64,000 bases of DNA from NCBI GenBank assembly GCA_964438515.1, contig CAYTLK010000011.1, positions 1 through 64,000 of the forward strand, in the 5' to 3' direction. The position numbers and the translations under genes were made by a program. Source of the stretch: RGIG3701 sp964438515. GTDB lineage: Bacteria; Planctomycetota; Planctomycetia; Pirellulales; Thermoguttaceae. Shown here piece by piece: positions 18,858-27,948 of the stretch. A model generated the notes under the pieces. It ran no database searches and was not told the origin of the DNA. It saw nothing but the letters and a program-made list of their open reading frames with translations. Position 1 is the first letter of the stretch. Each line of letters starts with the position of its first letter.

Positions 18858-19889
18858 TCACCCGACTTGGACGGGTTTGCGCGTCACAATGGCCTCAATC
18901 TCCTTGTGGCAGAGAATGAGAGCGTCCGACGCAAGGGAGCCATCCAATTTTTCGGATTTTGTCCCATTTTCGACGCAGTGAACCGCCTCCGCAAGTTCCC
19001 GTTCGAAAGGAAGAGTGTCAGACCCTTCCGGCAACTCAGGTTTTTCGACGCTTCCGTCTTCATGCAAGACCGTGAGCGGCATTTTCATGTACAGATCGCA
19101 CAAAACGGTCGCTTTCTCAAATTGGACCTCAAAACCAAAGGTGAAAGGCCGTCCCTCCTGCATAATCGCGCCGCTCGTCGCCGTCACAACCAGTGACGGA
19201 TCGTCGTATAAGAATTGTGTGCAGAAATATTCCGGCACATTTCCGTTTCGGCAGCGTCCCACCCCCTGCACGACTTTCGGCATACCGAAGAAATAGCGGA
19301 TGAAATGAGCGTCGTGGATGTGCAAATCAAGCATCGGCCCGCCGCAGACATTCATGTCGTAATACTTCGGGAGCCATTTGGGGTCGGCCGTGACGCGGGA
19401 GAAACTGCCGCCGAGGAGTTTTCCCCATTTTCCGGATTTTTTCGCTTCGATTAGATAATCGTACGCTGGGAAGAAGGGGAGTACGTGACCGATATTCAGG
19501 CATTTTCCGGTTTCTGCCGCCGTTTTAGCCATTTCGGTTCCTTCGTTTGGGTCGAGGGAAATGGGTTTCTCGCAGAATACATGCTTTCCGCCTTTCAGTG
19601 CGGCGATCGTTGCTGCGGCGTGCTGGTTCGGCGGGAGACAAACGTCGATCATATCGACATTCGGGTCGGCAATCATGTCGTCCAGCTCGGTGTAACAGGT
19701 GAATTTCGACATATCCATCATGGTTCCCTGCGGGCCGAAATTCCCTTTAATCGTCGTCCAGTCCCCTTTCAGACGTGCTTCATTGTACTTTTCGCAAAAT
19801 GCAACGACTTGAACCCCTGGAACGTTCTGATACGCGAGGTAATGAATCATTCCCATGAAGCCGATACCGGTAATTCCAATTTTCAGCAT
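18858..19889 (-). CDS. Gfo/Idh/MocA family oxidoreductase
   Basis: 343 residues from ATG 19889, chosen because AAGGAG lies just upstream and the Rossmann motif (KIGITGIGFMG) begins immediately. The frame extends 27 codons further without a plausible start. The EKP motif lies near residue 107 (VFCEKPISLD), and a LHIHDAHFIRYF element supplies the conserved His region. The family oxidises or reduces cyclic polyols and sugars with NAD(P). It is convergent with the secreted glycosidase-like gene and is preceded by iterated 13-base repeats at 19941-19990 that could be an operator. Substrate unknown. Confidence 0.9.
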   Translation of the reverse strand: MLKIGITGIGFMGMIHYLAYQNVPGVQVVAFCEKYNEARLKGDWTTIKGNFGPQGTMMDMSKFTCYTELDDMIADPNVDMIDVCLPPNQHAAATIAALKGGKHVFCEKPISLDPNEGTEMAKTAAETGKCLNIGHVLPFFPAYDYLIEAKKSGKWGKLLGGSFSRVTADPKWLPKYYDMNVCGGPMLDLHIHDAHFIRYFFGMPKVVQGVGRCRNGNVPEYFCTQFLYDDPSLVVTATSGAIMQEGRPFTFGFEVQFEKATVLCDLYMKMPLTVLHEDGSVEKPELPEGSDTLPFERELAEAVHCVENGTKSEKLDGSLASDALILCHKEIEAIVTRKPVQVG

Positions 19890-19940
19890 GCTTTTTTTCT
19901 CCTTGAAACGCAAATGATTCTGTTTCACACGATTATTCTG

Positions 19941-19990
19941 GCAAATTATTTTGACAAATTGTTCTAACAAATTGTTCTAACAAATTCGCA
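19941..19990. repeat. Iterated 13-base repeats upstream of the oxidoreductase gene
   Basis: CAAATTGTTCTAA occurs twice back to back, flanked by diverged copies (CAAATTATTTTGA before, CAAATTCGCAAAA after). It lies 50-100 bases upstream of the minus-strand start at 19889, where a regulator could bind. Origin iterons or slippage are alternatives. Confidence 0.55.
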
Positions 19991-20129
19991 AAACTGGCGA
20001 AACAAAAAACAAAAAATCATGTACAAGAAACAGCGATTGATTCACCGTTTCTCAGATTCTTTTATTGTATCGGTCTTTTCGCGCACTGTCAAGAGTTGGG
20101 ACGGAATATTTTTCGTTTTTGTGAAACTT

Positions 20130-21014
20130 TTAATCTAAAATGAAGACGTCACCGTCCGCACGATTCAGGATGTCGTAATAAACCGTACTCGAAATGGTGT
20201 AGGAAACGGTCTGATAGTGTCCGTCACAGAAAACGAAACCGATGCCGCCGGCGTGTACCGACCCGAAACAGTTTCCGTTCGTGTATCCCTGACGGGAACG
20301 ATACATTTGACCGTTCGAATAACATCGCAACGTGTCGTAATTGTGTCCGCCCAGGAAACAGTCGTCGTCGTCACCTAAATCCGTGGTGAGGAAATTGAGA
20401 TTCAGATTACGCTCTCCAAGGAGTACAGTATTCATAAGACCATCCGAGATGTCTTTTTCGAAGACTTCACTCTGATGAAACACGAGTCCGCCTTTTTCGT
20501 TGTGAGCGTCCGTCTTATTTCCCTCGACGTTCGTGACGGTGCCGCAGTTTGCCGCATAGTCGCTTTTTCCAGAGGAGGAAACGCCGCCGTTGGATTTATC
20601 GTCGGAATAGACGGTGCGTACCTTGGTGTTGTACGTTTTGGCGGGACGGCAGCTTGGACAGTAAAAAATGGGTAAAGCGGCTTTGAGCCGTGTGGAAATA
20701 TCCGCCTGATGCAGTGCATTTTGTTCAATGAACGGAAGAATACTGTACGTCCATCCGCCGCGCTGGTCGGCCCCGGAGCCTTTCAGCGTGTCGCCGATGT
20801 AACTGTAGCCGTTTCCACCGGTGGGATAGCGCGTCTCGTTTGTGGCACTGTGCGACTGGACGGCGATTCCGAGCTGCTTCTGATTGTTCGTACACGACAT
20901 CTGCCTTGCGGCTTCTCGCGCCTGTTGGACGGCTGGAAGCAGAAGTCCCATCAACATTCCAATGATCGCAATAACGACGAGCAGTTCAACGAGTGTAAAA
21001 CCTTTACGTTTCAT
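20130..21014 (-). CDS. DUF1559 prepilin-like protein
   Basis: 294 residues from ATG 21014 (GGGA ribosome site). The N terminus is a type IV prepilin leader and helix: MKRKG then FTLVELLVVIAIIG, continuing LLLPAVQQAREAAR, the hallmark of the planctomycete DUF1559 family. The C terminus carries the H-x9-DG motif (VHAGGIGFVFCDG). Cleavage is expected after Gly5 by a prepilin peptidase, giving a membrane-inserted pseudopilin-like protein with a beta-rich extracellular domain. Family members are highly multiplied in planctomycete genomes; their function is not settled. It is a separate unit between convergent and divergent sugar genes. Confidence 0.95.
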   Translation of the reverse strand: MKRKGFTLVELLVVIAIIGMLMGLLLPAVQQAREAARQMSCTNNQKQLGIAVQSHSATNETRYPTGGNGYSYIGDTLKGSGADQRGGWTYSILPFIEQNALHQADISTRLKAALPIFYCPSCRPAKTYNTKVRTVYSDDKSNGGVSSSGKSDYAANCGTVTNVEGNKTDAHNEKGGLVFHQSEVFEKDISDGLMNTVLLGERNLNLNFLTTDLGDDDDCFLGGHNYDTLRCYSNGQMYRSRQGYTNGNCFGSVHAGGIGFVFCDGHYQTVSYTISSTVYYDILNRADGDVFILD

Positions 21015-21185
21015 TGTTTTATTCCCTAAAAATAAAAAGAAAATTCCAGAGTTTTCCAAATTCTGGAATCTCACAATAATCTAACGTAGAACATTTTTTA
21101 GGTTTTGTCAAGGGGGGAAACGGGGATTTCGCGTTAAAAAAAGAAAAAAATTCAAAAAAAGCGGGAGATTTATTCTCGCAACCCT

Positions 21186-21266
21186 GGGAGCGCGGGCGTC
21201 TCGCATGCAGGGTTCCTCAATGGAACGGTAAATCATGAGGTTTGTGGGCGGGACGCCCGCGTTCCC
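21186..21266. repeat. Large inverted repeat (possible REP/MITE-like hairpin)
   Basis: Arms of 19 bases at 21186-21204 (GGGAGCGCGGGCGTCTCGC) and 21248-21266 match at 17 of 19 positions when inverted. Inside is a small hairpin, GTTCC/GGAAC. The structure lies in the gap 21015-21544 between a divergent DUF1559 gene and a glycosidase gene. It is far more GC-rich than its surroundings. No T run follows, so it is not a normal terminator. Confidence 0.75.
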
Positions 21267-21458
21267 TGGGACGGCTTTCAGTCGTCGGGCTTTTTGAAAA
21301 AACTGCGCAAATCAACCATCTCTGCGGGACTTCTTTTTGCGTAACGCACGTTCGAATCTGAATTTTCTTGCAGAGTGAATAAAAAAACCTGAAAAATTCT
21401 GGAATTTATGAAAAATGAAACATTTTAAAGGATTTGAGGAGTTTGAGGCTCGGTCCCC

Positions 21459-21487
21459 TTGACGAAACTTTTTGAATCCTGTAAAAT
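21459..21487 (+). promoter_or_regulatory. Sigma70-type promoter for the 21545 glycosidase gene
   Basis: TTGACG and TAAAAT are separated by 17 bases, about 60 bases before the start codon. Confidence 0.6.
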
Positions 21488-21544
21488 AAAAATATCAATC
21501 ACTTGTTCCTTCAATATTCTTTTTTCTTTACGGAAAGTCAAAAA

Positions 21545-24500
21545 ATGAAGTTTTCAACTCCCCTTTTCTCTTTAATCCGAACGTGCTTCGTTTTGATTAT
21601 TGGTTTACTATTCTTTTCCCCTGCGGTATTTGCGGGTGAAAAAGTTTCCGAAAGCGACTGGTGCACCCTCGTGTACCCCGAAAAAGTCGTGCCGGGCGAG
21701 CTTTTTTACGTGAAAGTCACTCCCAAAAAGATTCCGGAAGGTTTGAAAATCGGCGGCGATCTGCACAACGCGAAACCCGACGCCTATTTGGGTTTTGCGG
21801 CTTGGGGCGGCGACCCGAAACCTGCGAAAAACGGCGAAACTCTGACGTTCCAATACCGAATGCCGGAATTCGTTTCCGAAAATCAGGGGGCGCAGCCGAT
21901 TTTCTTTTTGACGAACAAAGGGTGGGACGAAGCGACGAAAAAAGCATTCTGTCCCGTGATTTTGCCGGACACTTCCACCCTTTTTGCATCGGGCGGCGGA
22001 GGAAAGAACGGCGTTTTGGACCGCGACTGGTGTTCCATCGAAGCGCCGGAAAAAGCGGCTCCCGGTGAAACTTTTTATGTGAAAGTGACGTTAAAAAAGG
22101 ACCTGAACGGTATGAAGTTCGGCGGAGACCTCCACAACGCGAAGAAAGACGCTTATTTGGGTTTTGCGGCTTGGGGCGGCGATCTCAAGTCCGGGAAAAA
22201 AGGAGACACTCTGATTTTCCGTTACAAAATGCCCGACTATGTGGCAGACGATCAAGGGGTTCAGCCGATCTTTTTCGCAACGGACCAAGGTTGGGATGAA
22301 GCAAAAGAAAAAGCTCCCGGCCCCGTGATTTTACCACTTGTGACGGATGAAGTTCGAAAGACGTTCCGTCCCAAAACTGCGACGCTCAAAAAAAGCTGGC
22401 TCGCTTTCGGAACGCCGACTGGGGAAGATGGGAAACCTGCGGTGTGGAAGAGCGGCGAAAAAATCGTGATTCCCGTCGAGTATTACGTGGATCCTGAGGA
22501 CGACTGGGGAAAAACGGATCTGACGATGTGGATTGTGGGACCGTGGATCGACTGTCCGGACGGAAAATACGAAACAAGCAGAAAACATATGAATTCAGGG
22601 GTCGGCGTGCCGGACATTCCGTGTGAAATCGGGAAGCGCGTCAAAACGAGCTGGACGATTACTCTGCCGAAGGCGTACGCCGACGCGGCGCCGGAAAAGG
22701 GAAAAATGGGCGACTCGCTCCTTCTGATTGCGCAGTTTCGAGGGGCCGACCAGAAAAATTGGCCGTGGCAGTTGCGGGCGGGACTTCCGTGCTTCAAAAG
22801 AAGCGGCGGTCTCTTCGAGCTGGACGCTCCGACTCCCGGAAATCTGTTCACGTACGAACAAAAAGTCGTGATGCAGGTCATTCCGACGGACGAAGCGCGC
22901 GAATCCACGGCGCAGAAGCCGGAAACGCTGAAGTGGGAGGTTTCGGACACTCAAGGGAAAATCGTACGAAACGGAACCGCCGAGTTTCCGCCGAAAGATG
23001 GAAAAACGCTGGAGATTCCGCTCGATTTGGACTCTGAAAAAGGTACATTTTTGTTCCATGCTGAAATTCCCGGAAAAGACGCGCGGGAAGTGACGTTTGC
23101 ACGCATTCCGAACCTTCAGAAAATCATCGGAAACGGTCCCACTCCTTTCGGCGGACAGAAGTTTTTCGGCGACGAAGAGGCGGTTCGGGCGGCGCGAATG
23201 ATGGGAATGAGTTCCTGCCGCGTCTGGCTCAGCTGGCAGAGTCTCGAACCTTTCCGAGGCGTTTACAACATGGACGCATGGAAGAAATTACATGAAGATG
23301 TTGCAATTTTACGTAAAAACAACCTGAAACCATGGTTCCTCCTCGACGGAATCCCGGCGTGGGCGATTGCGAAACCGGACGTGTACGGCGGAAGTTTCTG
23401 CGCCCTTCCTGTGGCGGACGCCGACATTCAAAGCATTGTGACGAAATTAAGTACGGAATTCAAAAGCGACATTCTTGGTTTCGAGTGGCAGAACGAGATT
23501 GTGCCGGGAACCATCTGCGACGATCCTGTGTCCGAATACCTGCGGTTTTGCCGGGTTGCGGACGCGGCCTCGAAGTGGGTCAATCCCAATTTTAAGAACC
23601 AGATTGCGGGTGGTTTGTGGCCGCAGACGTTCCGACAGAGCCTCATCGCGGCGGGAATCATGGAGTTTACGGACATTTTGTCGATTCATTACGGAAATGC
23701 GGGAGCCGCACGGGGCGCAGAACGGGATTTGGCGACTGTCGGTGCGGAAAAACGCGTCATTTTGTGGGATAATGAGACGGCGCGAGGCGTTTCTACGTGG
23801 GGAATGCCGCTGCGGGAGGCGATGAAGGAAACGGAACAAAGCGACTATTTCTTCAATCGTTTTCCCGATGAACTGATGGCCGGCTGCAAAAACATCGTCG
23901 TTTTCGGCGGTGAAGCGTCCCCGGCGGGCGACTGGAGCCATTTTTGGAGTGATTTGAGTCCGCGTCCCGGAGCGGCGGCGCTCGCAGTCCTCACGTACGC
24001 GCTCGTAGATGCAGCGCCCGTTGGGGAATTTTCGGTCGGAAAGAACGATTCGATGAAACTCTTCGATCGTCCCGGACGTCCGTCGGTGCTGGTCGTTTCC
24101 TCCATTGAAAAATCGGGAGAAACCGTACGATTACCAATCCAAAGAGCCAAAAGTTCCCGAAAATCGAATGCCGCATCGGCTGTTAAAGTCGTGAAAATCG
24201 ATCCGCAGGGAAACGAAACGCCGCTTCAGTGCGACTCGGACGGCTGCGTCTCGCTCAAACTCAGCGAAAGCGGTTATTTGATTGAAGGCGGCGACCCGGA
24301 CGTTCTGAAAGCACAGCTCGTTCTTTCCTTCCCAGGAATCACCTCCTCGACGGCCTCTTTCACGGTCATTTCCGGTCAAACGCTTGAAATTCCGCTTCGG
24401 TTTACGAATCGTTTGAGCCGTTCGATCGTCTGCACGGCGGCGCTCGACGCCTCGACGGCGCCCGGAACCTCCGCGCCTGTGGAGTCGGAACCGCTTGCAT

Positions 24501-25807
24501 CCGGAAAAAGCTCGTCGGAAATGCTGAAACTTGAAAACGTTCGGGCGGGCGTCACGGCGACGACGCTTACGCTGAAATTTGACGATCCGACCCTCCCGAC
24601 GATTCGGCGAAAAATCCTCATCAACGCTGTTGCGCCGGATGAAATCGGAAACCTCCTGAAAAATCCAGGGTTTGAACAGCCGAAATCCTCCGATGAGGCA
24701 AAAAATGACGGTGCTGCTGCAAATTGGGGCGGCTCCGGACATCAGGGGAAACGCGTTGCGTACAGCGAGCCGGACGCACTCGGACACGGAAACTTTGTTT
24801 ATCGTTTCGAAAAAACCGGCGGAAAGTACTTCAACATCTTCCAAAACGTTCCGAAACTTCCGTCGAGCGGCGGCGAGTACGTTTACTCCTTCTGGATTCG
24901 GTCCGATAATCTTACGGCCGGGTCGAATATGGGCGGAGGAACAGCCGACGGAAAAGGCTGGAATCGCCACTGGCTCGAAATTTTCCAAGCGCCCAAAACC
25001 CAGACCAACTGGCAGGTTTTCACGAAACGCATCGAACTGCCGCCTGAAACGAAGAGTCTTTCTGCCGCTCCCGTCTGTCTGGGCGACGGATGGGCGCTCA
25101 TCGACAACGCGATTCTTGTTCCGTACGAAGGAACCGAATTTACCGCTTTCGCGCCCAAAGTGAAAGCAGGTTCGATTCAGATTGATGGAAATTTGGACGA
25201 TTTTCAGAAGTCGGCTCCGATTCCTCTTTTAGGGGAAAATCAGCTTCGCACGCTCGAAAAGACGTACGTTTGGACGCCTGAAAACTGCAGCGGAGCGGCG
25301 TATTTCAATTACGACGAGCAGTACCTCTATGCGGCTTTCGAGGTCCTCGATGATCGGCACGTTGCGGCGCTTACGGAGGCGGCGACGGAGCAAAACGACT
25401 CGATTCGTCTTGCGATTCATCCTCTGAATCGGTTGCCGGGCGAAAATCTCAAGGCGTTTTGTTTCGATTTGAGCGCCGCAGCCCCCGGAGGAAGCGGAAA
25501 GCACACGATTTACCGTCCCGCCGAGTTCTCAGGAGGCCTCAAGAGCGGGTCCCTTGCGAAAGATTCGTCGATTTACGACATTGCGGTACGGCGGGAAGGA
25601 AATCGTACGATATACGAAGTCGCGATGCCGTGGAGCGATTTGGGAGGCGTGGAAGGTGTTGTGGGAACGAAAATCGGACTGTCGCTTCGTCTGACGGATT
25701 GCGATGGACGCGCGCCTGCGGCGTACATGCTTTGGGGCGAGGGACTTTATCCCGCGTGGAATCCCGTTTCGTTTGGAATGCTGACGCTTATTGCGCCGGA
25801 GGAGTAA
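21545..25807 (+). CDS. Very large secreted multidomain glycoside hydrolase
   Basis: 1420 residues from ATG 21545 with a signal peptide (1-30, ending VFAGEK). Two tandem copies of a beta domain of about 110 residues follow (GDLHNAK, AYLGFAAWGGD and QPIFF recur). The central TIM-barrel (about 530-830) resembles clan GH-A enzymes: WQNE with Glu near residue 651 as acid/base candidate and LWDNET with Glu near 744 as nucleophile candidate. Then come a CBM4/9-like region (NPGFEQP) and a C-terminal CBM9-like domain (YFNYDEQYLYAAFEV). It likely attacks a plant or host glycan outside the cell. The GH family number cannot be fixed by eye. Confidence 0.8.
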   Translation: MKFSTPLFSLIRTCFVLIIGLLFFSPAVFAGEKVSESDWCTLVYPEKVVPGELFYVKVTPKKIPEGLKIGGDLHNAKPDAYLGFAAWGGDPKPAKNGETLTFQYRMPEFVSENQGAQPIFFLTNKGWDEATKKAFCPVILPDTSTLFASGGGGKNGVLDRDWCSIEAPEKAAPGETFYVKVTLKKDLNGMKFGGDLHNAKKDAYLGFAAWGGDLKSGKKGDTLIFRYKMPDYVADDQGVQPIFFATDQGWDEAKEKAPGPVILPLVTDEVRKTFRPKTATLKKSWLAFGTPTGEDGKPAVWKSGEKIVIPVEYYVDPEDDWGKTDLTMWIVGPWIDCPDGKYETSRKHMNSGVGVPDIPCEIGKRVKTSWTITLPKAYADAAPEKGKMGDSLLLIAQFRGADQKNWPWQLRAGLPCFKRSGGLFELDAPTPGNLFTYEQKVVMQVIPTDEARESTAQKPETLKWEVSDTQGKIVRNGTAEFPPKDGKTLEIPLDLDSEKGTFLFHAEIPGKDAREVTFARIPNLQKIIGNGPTPFGGQKFFGDEEAVRAARMMGMSSCRVWLSWQSLEPFRGVYNMDAWKKLHEDVAILRKNNLKPWFLLDGIPAWAIAKPDVYGGSFCALPVADADIQSIVTKLSTEFKSDILGFEWQNEIVPGTICDDPVSEYLRFCRVADAASKWVNPNFKNQIAGGLWPQTFRQSLIAAGIMEFTDILSIHYGNAGAARGAERDLATVGAEKRVILWDNETARGVSTWGMPLREAMKETEQSDYFFNRFPDELMAGCKNIVVFGGEASPAGDWSHFWSDLSPRPGAAALAVLTYALVDAAPVGEFSVGKNDSMKLFDRPGRPSVLVVSSIEKSGETVRLPIQRAKSSRKSNAASAVKVVKIDPQGNETPLQCDSDGCVSLKLSESGYLIEGGDPDVLKAQLVLSFPGITSSTASFTVISGQTLEIPLRFTNRLSRSIVCTAALDASTAPGTSAPVESEPLASGKSSSEMLKLENVRAGVTATTLTLKFDDPTLPTIRRKILINAVAPDEIGNLLKNPGFEQPKSSDEAKNDGAAANWGGSGHQGKRVAYSEPDALGHGNFVYRFEKTGGKYFNIFQNVPKLPSSGGEYVYSFWIRSDNLTAGSNMGGGTADGKGWNRHWLEIFQAPKTQTNWQVFTKRIELPPETKSLSAAPVCLGDGWALIDNAILVPYEGTEFTAFAPKVKAGSIQIDGNLDDFQKSAPIPLLGENQLRTLEKTYVWTPENCSGAAYFNYDEQYLYAAFEVLDDRHVAALTEAATEQNDSIRLAIHPLNRLPGENLKAFCFDLSAAAPGGSGKHTIYRPAEFSGGLKSGSLAKDSSIYDIAVRREGNRTIYEVAMPWSDLGGVEGVVGTKIGLSLRLTDCDGRAPAAYMLWGEGLYPAWNPVSFGMLTLIAPEE

Positions 25808-25829
25808 ATATTAAAAACACCTAAATATT

Positions 25830-26015
25830 AGAAGTTTTTCAGGTGGAGGGTCTGGGGTCGCGAGCCGCGACGGGCGATGGCGCTACCGCGCGAGTGACGC
25901 TCTTGTTAGAGCGATCATTGCGTAGTAAACATTTGCAAAAAGCCCCTCTTCCCACGACCGTAAATTCTTGACGGGCAGCCAGATTCTCCCGACTGGGTGA
26001 ATCGTGCGTGAAACA
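25830..26015 (+). repeat. Dispersed hairpin repeat family A, copy with insertion
   Basis: It has the left part (AGTTTTTCAGGTGGAGGGTC) and right part (AAAAAGCCCCTCTTCCCACG onward to TCCCGACTGGGTGAATCG) of family A, but about 80 bases of unrelated sequence replace part of the left hairpin arm. It directly follows the glycosidase stop. Confidence 0.75.
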
Positions 26016-26099
26016 ATTTAATCGGAAAATTTTCCCCTGCTACTTGACGAAACCGAAATTTTGAATACAATAAAGGGGTGTTTTTGAAAGGAGTTTCCG

Positions 26100-26417
26100 A
26101 TGCCATTGTATAAATACGGTCACACTGACGGAAAAGGTCCGGACTGTCCGGAGGAGTTTGAAGTTCTTCAAAGTCGAACGGAGGCGGTGCTGGAAGTCTG
26201 TCCGACGTGCGGAAAACCCGTGCGAAAGATGCTGAATATCCGCGTCGCGTCGGTTCGGAGTGAGAAAGAAATGCTCAGTCCGAAGAATCTTGCGAGCCAC
26301 GGATTTACGCAGTACAAAAAAAGCGGCGACGGTTTTTACGAGAAAACGGCGGGTGAGGGGCCGCAGGTGATTTCGGCGGACCAGGCGCAAAAACTGCAGG
26401 CGAGAGGGAAATTTTAG
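26100..26417 (+). CDS. FmdB-type zinc ribbon protein
   Basis: 105 residues after a perfect AAAGGAG site. The start (MPLYKYG) and the CPTCGKPVRKML segment match the FmdB/CxxC_CxxC_SSSS regulatory-type zinc ribbon family. The usual first CxxC pair is not intact: only Cys16 is seen before the CPTC pair at 34-37, with His8 as a possible substitute ligand. The C-terminal half is charged and lacks motifs. These small proteins probably bind nucleic acid or partners; no pathway is known. It precedes lysA by about 105 bases on the same strand. Confidence 0.75.
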   Translation: MPLYKYGHTDGKGPDCPEEFEVLQSRTEAVLEVCPTCGKPVRKMLNIRVASVRSEKEMLSPKNLASHGFTQYKKSGDGFYEKTAGEGPQVISADQAQKLQARGKF

Positions 26418-26522
26418 AAGAATCGTCCGATTCCGATTTTCTCTCCAACGGTGAATCGGAGGGTTCTATTAGTATATATTTGAAACACGGACGGAAATCT
26501 GTGCTTCTGGAAGGACTTTATT

Positions 26523-27842
26523 ATGCCCACTCCCATCCAAATGCCTGCGATTATGAAGGAAATTGCAGGCGTGCAAATTGCGGATATCGTTAAAGAATTC
26601 GGAACTCCAACCTTTGTGTACGATGAAAAAAGAATTCTGTCCCAAATTCAGGACCTCGAATCGTTCGACGTGGTTCGTTACGCACAAAAAGCGTGCAGTA
26701 ATCTTTCTATCCTGAAAATCCTGCGCAATGCCGGCGCGAAAATCGATGCGGTGAGTGCGATGGAAATCCGTCGTGCGCTCGCAGTCGGGTACAAACCCCG
26801 CCCTGAAACGGAAGAGGAAATCCCCGAAATCGTGTACACCGCCGACATTTTCGACCGCGAAGCGCTGGAACTCTGCGTAGAATACGGGATTCACGTAAAC
26901 TGCGGTTCGATCGACATGATTCATCAGCTCGGAAAAGCGCTGAACGCGCGTCCTGAAACGGAGTATCCGGTCGAAATTACGATTCGTATTAATCCAGGGT
27001 TCGGTCACGGTCACAGTCAGAAAACGAATACGGGCGGACCGCTTTCGAAGCACGGAATCTGGTACCAAGACATTCCGACCGCACTCTCGGTGGCTGGAAA
27101 ATACGGCATTTCCATCACGGGACTGCACATTCATATTGGTTCCGGTACAGATTTCGAACATCTTTCGATGTGCTGTTCGGCGATGAAGGATTTTGCTCTT
27201 ACGGTCGGCAGTTCCGTCCACACAATCAGCACGGGCGGCGGCCTTCCGACGGTGTACAAAGAGGGGGATGAATACGTCGATATTCAGAAATATTACGAAT
27301 TGTGGGATGCGGCGCGCTGCGAGATCGAACGGATGAACCAGACGCCCGTCACGCTTGAGATTGAGCCGGGGCGGTATTTGGTTGCGGAAAGCGGATACTT
27401 GCTTGCGGAGATTCGAACGGTCAAAACGCAGGGCGGAACGGACCTCTTCTACATTCTTGATGCGGGTTTCAACAATCTTGCACGCCCGATGCTGTACGGA
27501 TCGTACCACCCGATGGCGCTCTGTCCGATGGGCGAAACGCCGACGGAAAACGCTGAAATTCCGATGGTCGATGCGGTCATTTGCGGCCCTCTGTGCGAGT
27601 CGGGAGACGTTTTCACGCAGGAAGAAGGCGGATTCGTTGTGACGCGTCCGATGCCGCGCGCCTGGACCGGCGACATTCTCGTGATGGGTTGTGCCGGTGC
27701 GTACGGATTTGTGATGGGGTCGAATTACAATTCGAAACTGTTTGCGCCCGAAGTGCTGTTGCGCGACGGAAAAATGCGGTGCATCCGAAAACGTCAGACG
27801 TTCGAACAGCTCGTCGAGAATGAAATATTGCTCGACGATTAA
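26523..27842 (+). CDS. lysA: Diaminopimelate decarboxylase
   Basis: 439 residues. It is a fold-type III PLP enzyme: the Schiff-base Lys is Lys56 in VRYAQKACSN, the phosphate-binding glycine motif is STGGGLP, and the substrate-binding EPGR and CESGD motifs follow. LysA decarboxylates meso-diaminopimelate to lysine, the last step of lysine synthesis, in the cytoplasm. The CESGD motif favours this activity over ornithine/arginine or carboxynorspermidine decarboxylases, although those relatives are hard to exclude by eye. The gene is followed within 10 bases by a family-A hairpin repeat that could end transcription. Confidence 0.88.
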   Translation: MPTPIQMPAIMKEIAGVQIADIVKEFGTPTFVYDEKRILSQIQDLESFDVVRYAQKACSNLSILKILRNAGAKIDAVSAMEIRRALAVGYKPRPETEEEIPEIVYTADIFDREALELCVEYGIHVNCGSIDMIHQLGKALNARPETEYPVEITIRINPGFGHGHSQKTNTGGPLSKHGIWYQDIPTALSVAGKYGISITGLHIHIGSGTDFEHLSMCCSAMKDFALTVGSSVHTISTGGGLPTVYKEGDEYVDIQKYYELWDAARCEIERMNQTPVTLEIEPGRYLVAESGYLLAEIRTVKTQGGTDLFYILDAGFNNLARPMLYGSYHPMALCPMGETPTENAEIPMVDAVICGPLCESGDVFTQEEGGFVVTRPMPRAWTGDILVMGCAGAYGFVMGSNYNSKLFAPEVLLRDGKMRCIRKRQTFEQLVENEILLDD

Positions 27843-27850
27843 TTTAAAAT

Positions 27851-27948
27851 ATTAAAAGTTTTCCAGGTGGAGGGTCTGGGAGGAGGGACGGCTTTCAAAA
27901 AGCCCCTCTCTCCCACGGCGTTTGAACTCTTAACGGGCAGCCGGATTC
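27851..27948 (+). repeat. Dispersed hairpin repeat family A, copy after lysA
   Basis: ATTAAAAGTTTTCCAGGTGG starts the copy. GGGAGGAGGG-ac-GGCTTT pairs with AAAAGCC-CCTCTCTCCC, giving a long GC-rich hairpin. The right half (CGTTTGAACTCTTAACGGG) matches copies at 51157 and 62006. It fills the gap between convergent lysA and the thioesterase gene, so it may end both transcripts. Confidence 0.8.

Noticed and set aside
21186..21266. Terminator for the DUF1559 gene at 20130
   Set aside because: It lies upstream of that minus-strand gene's start and has no T run on either side.
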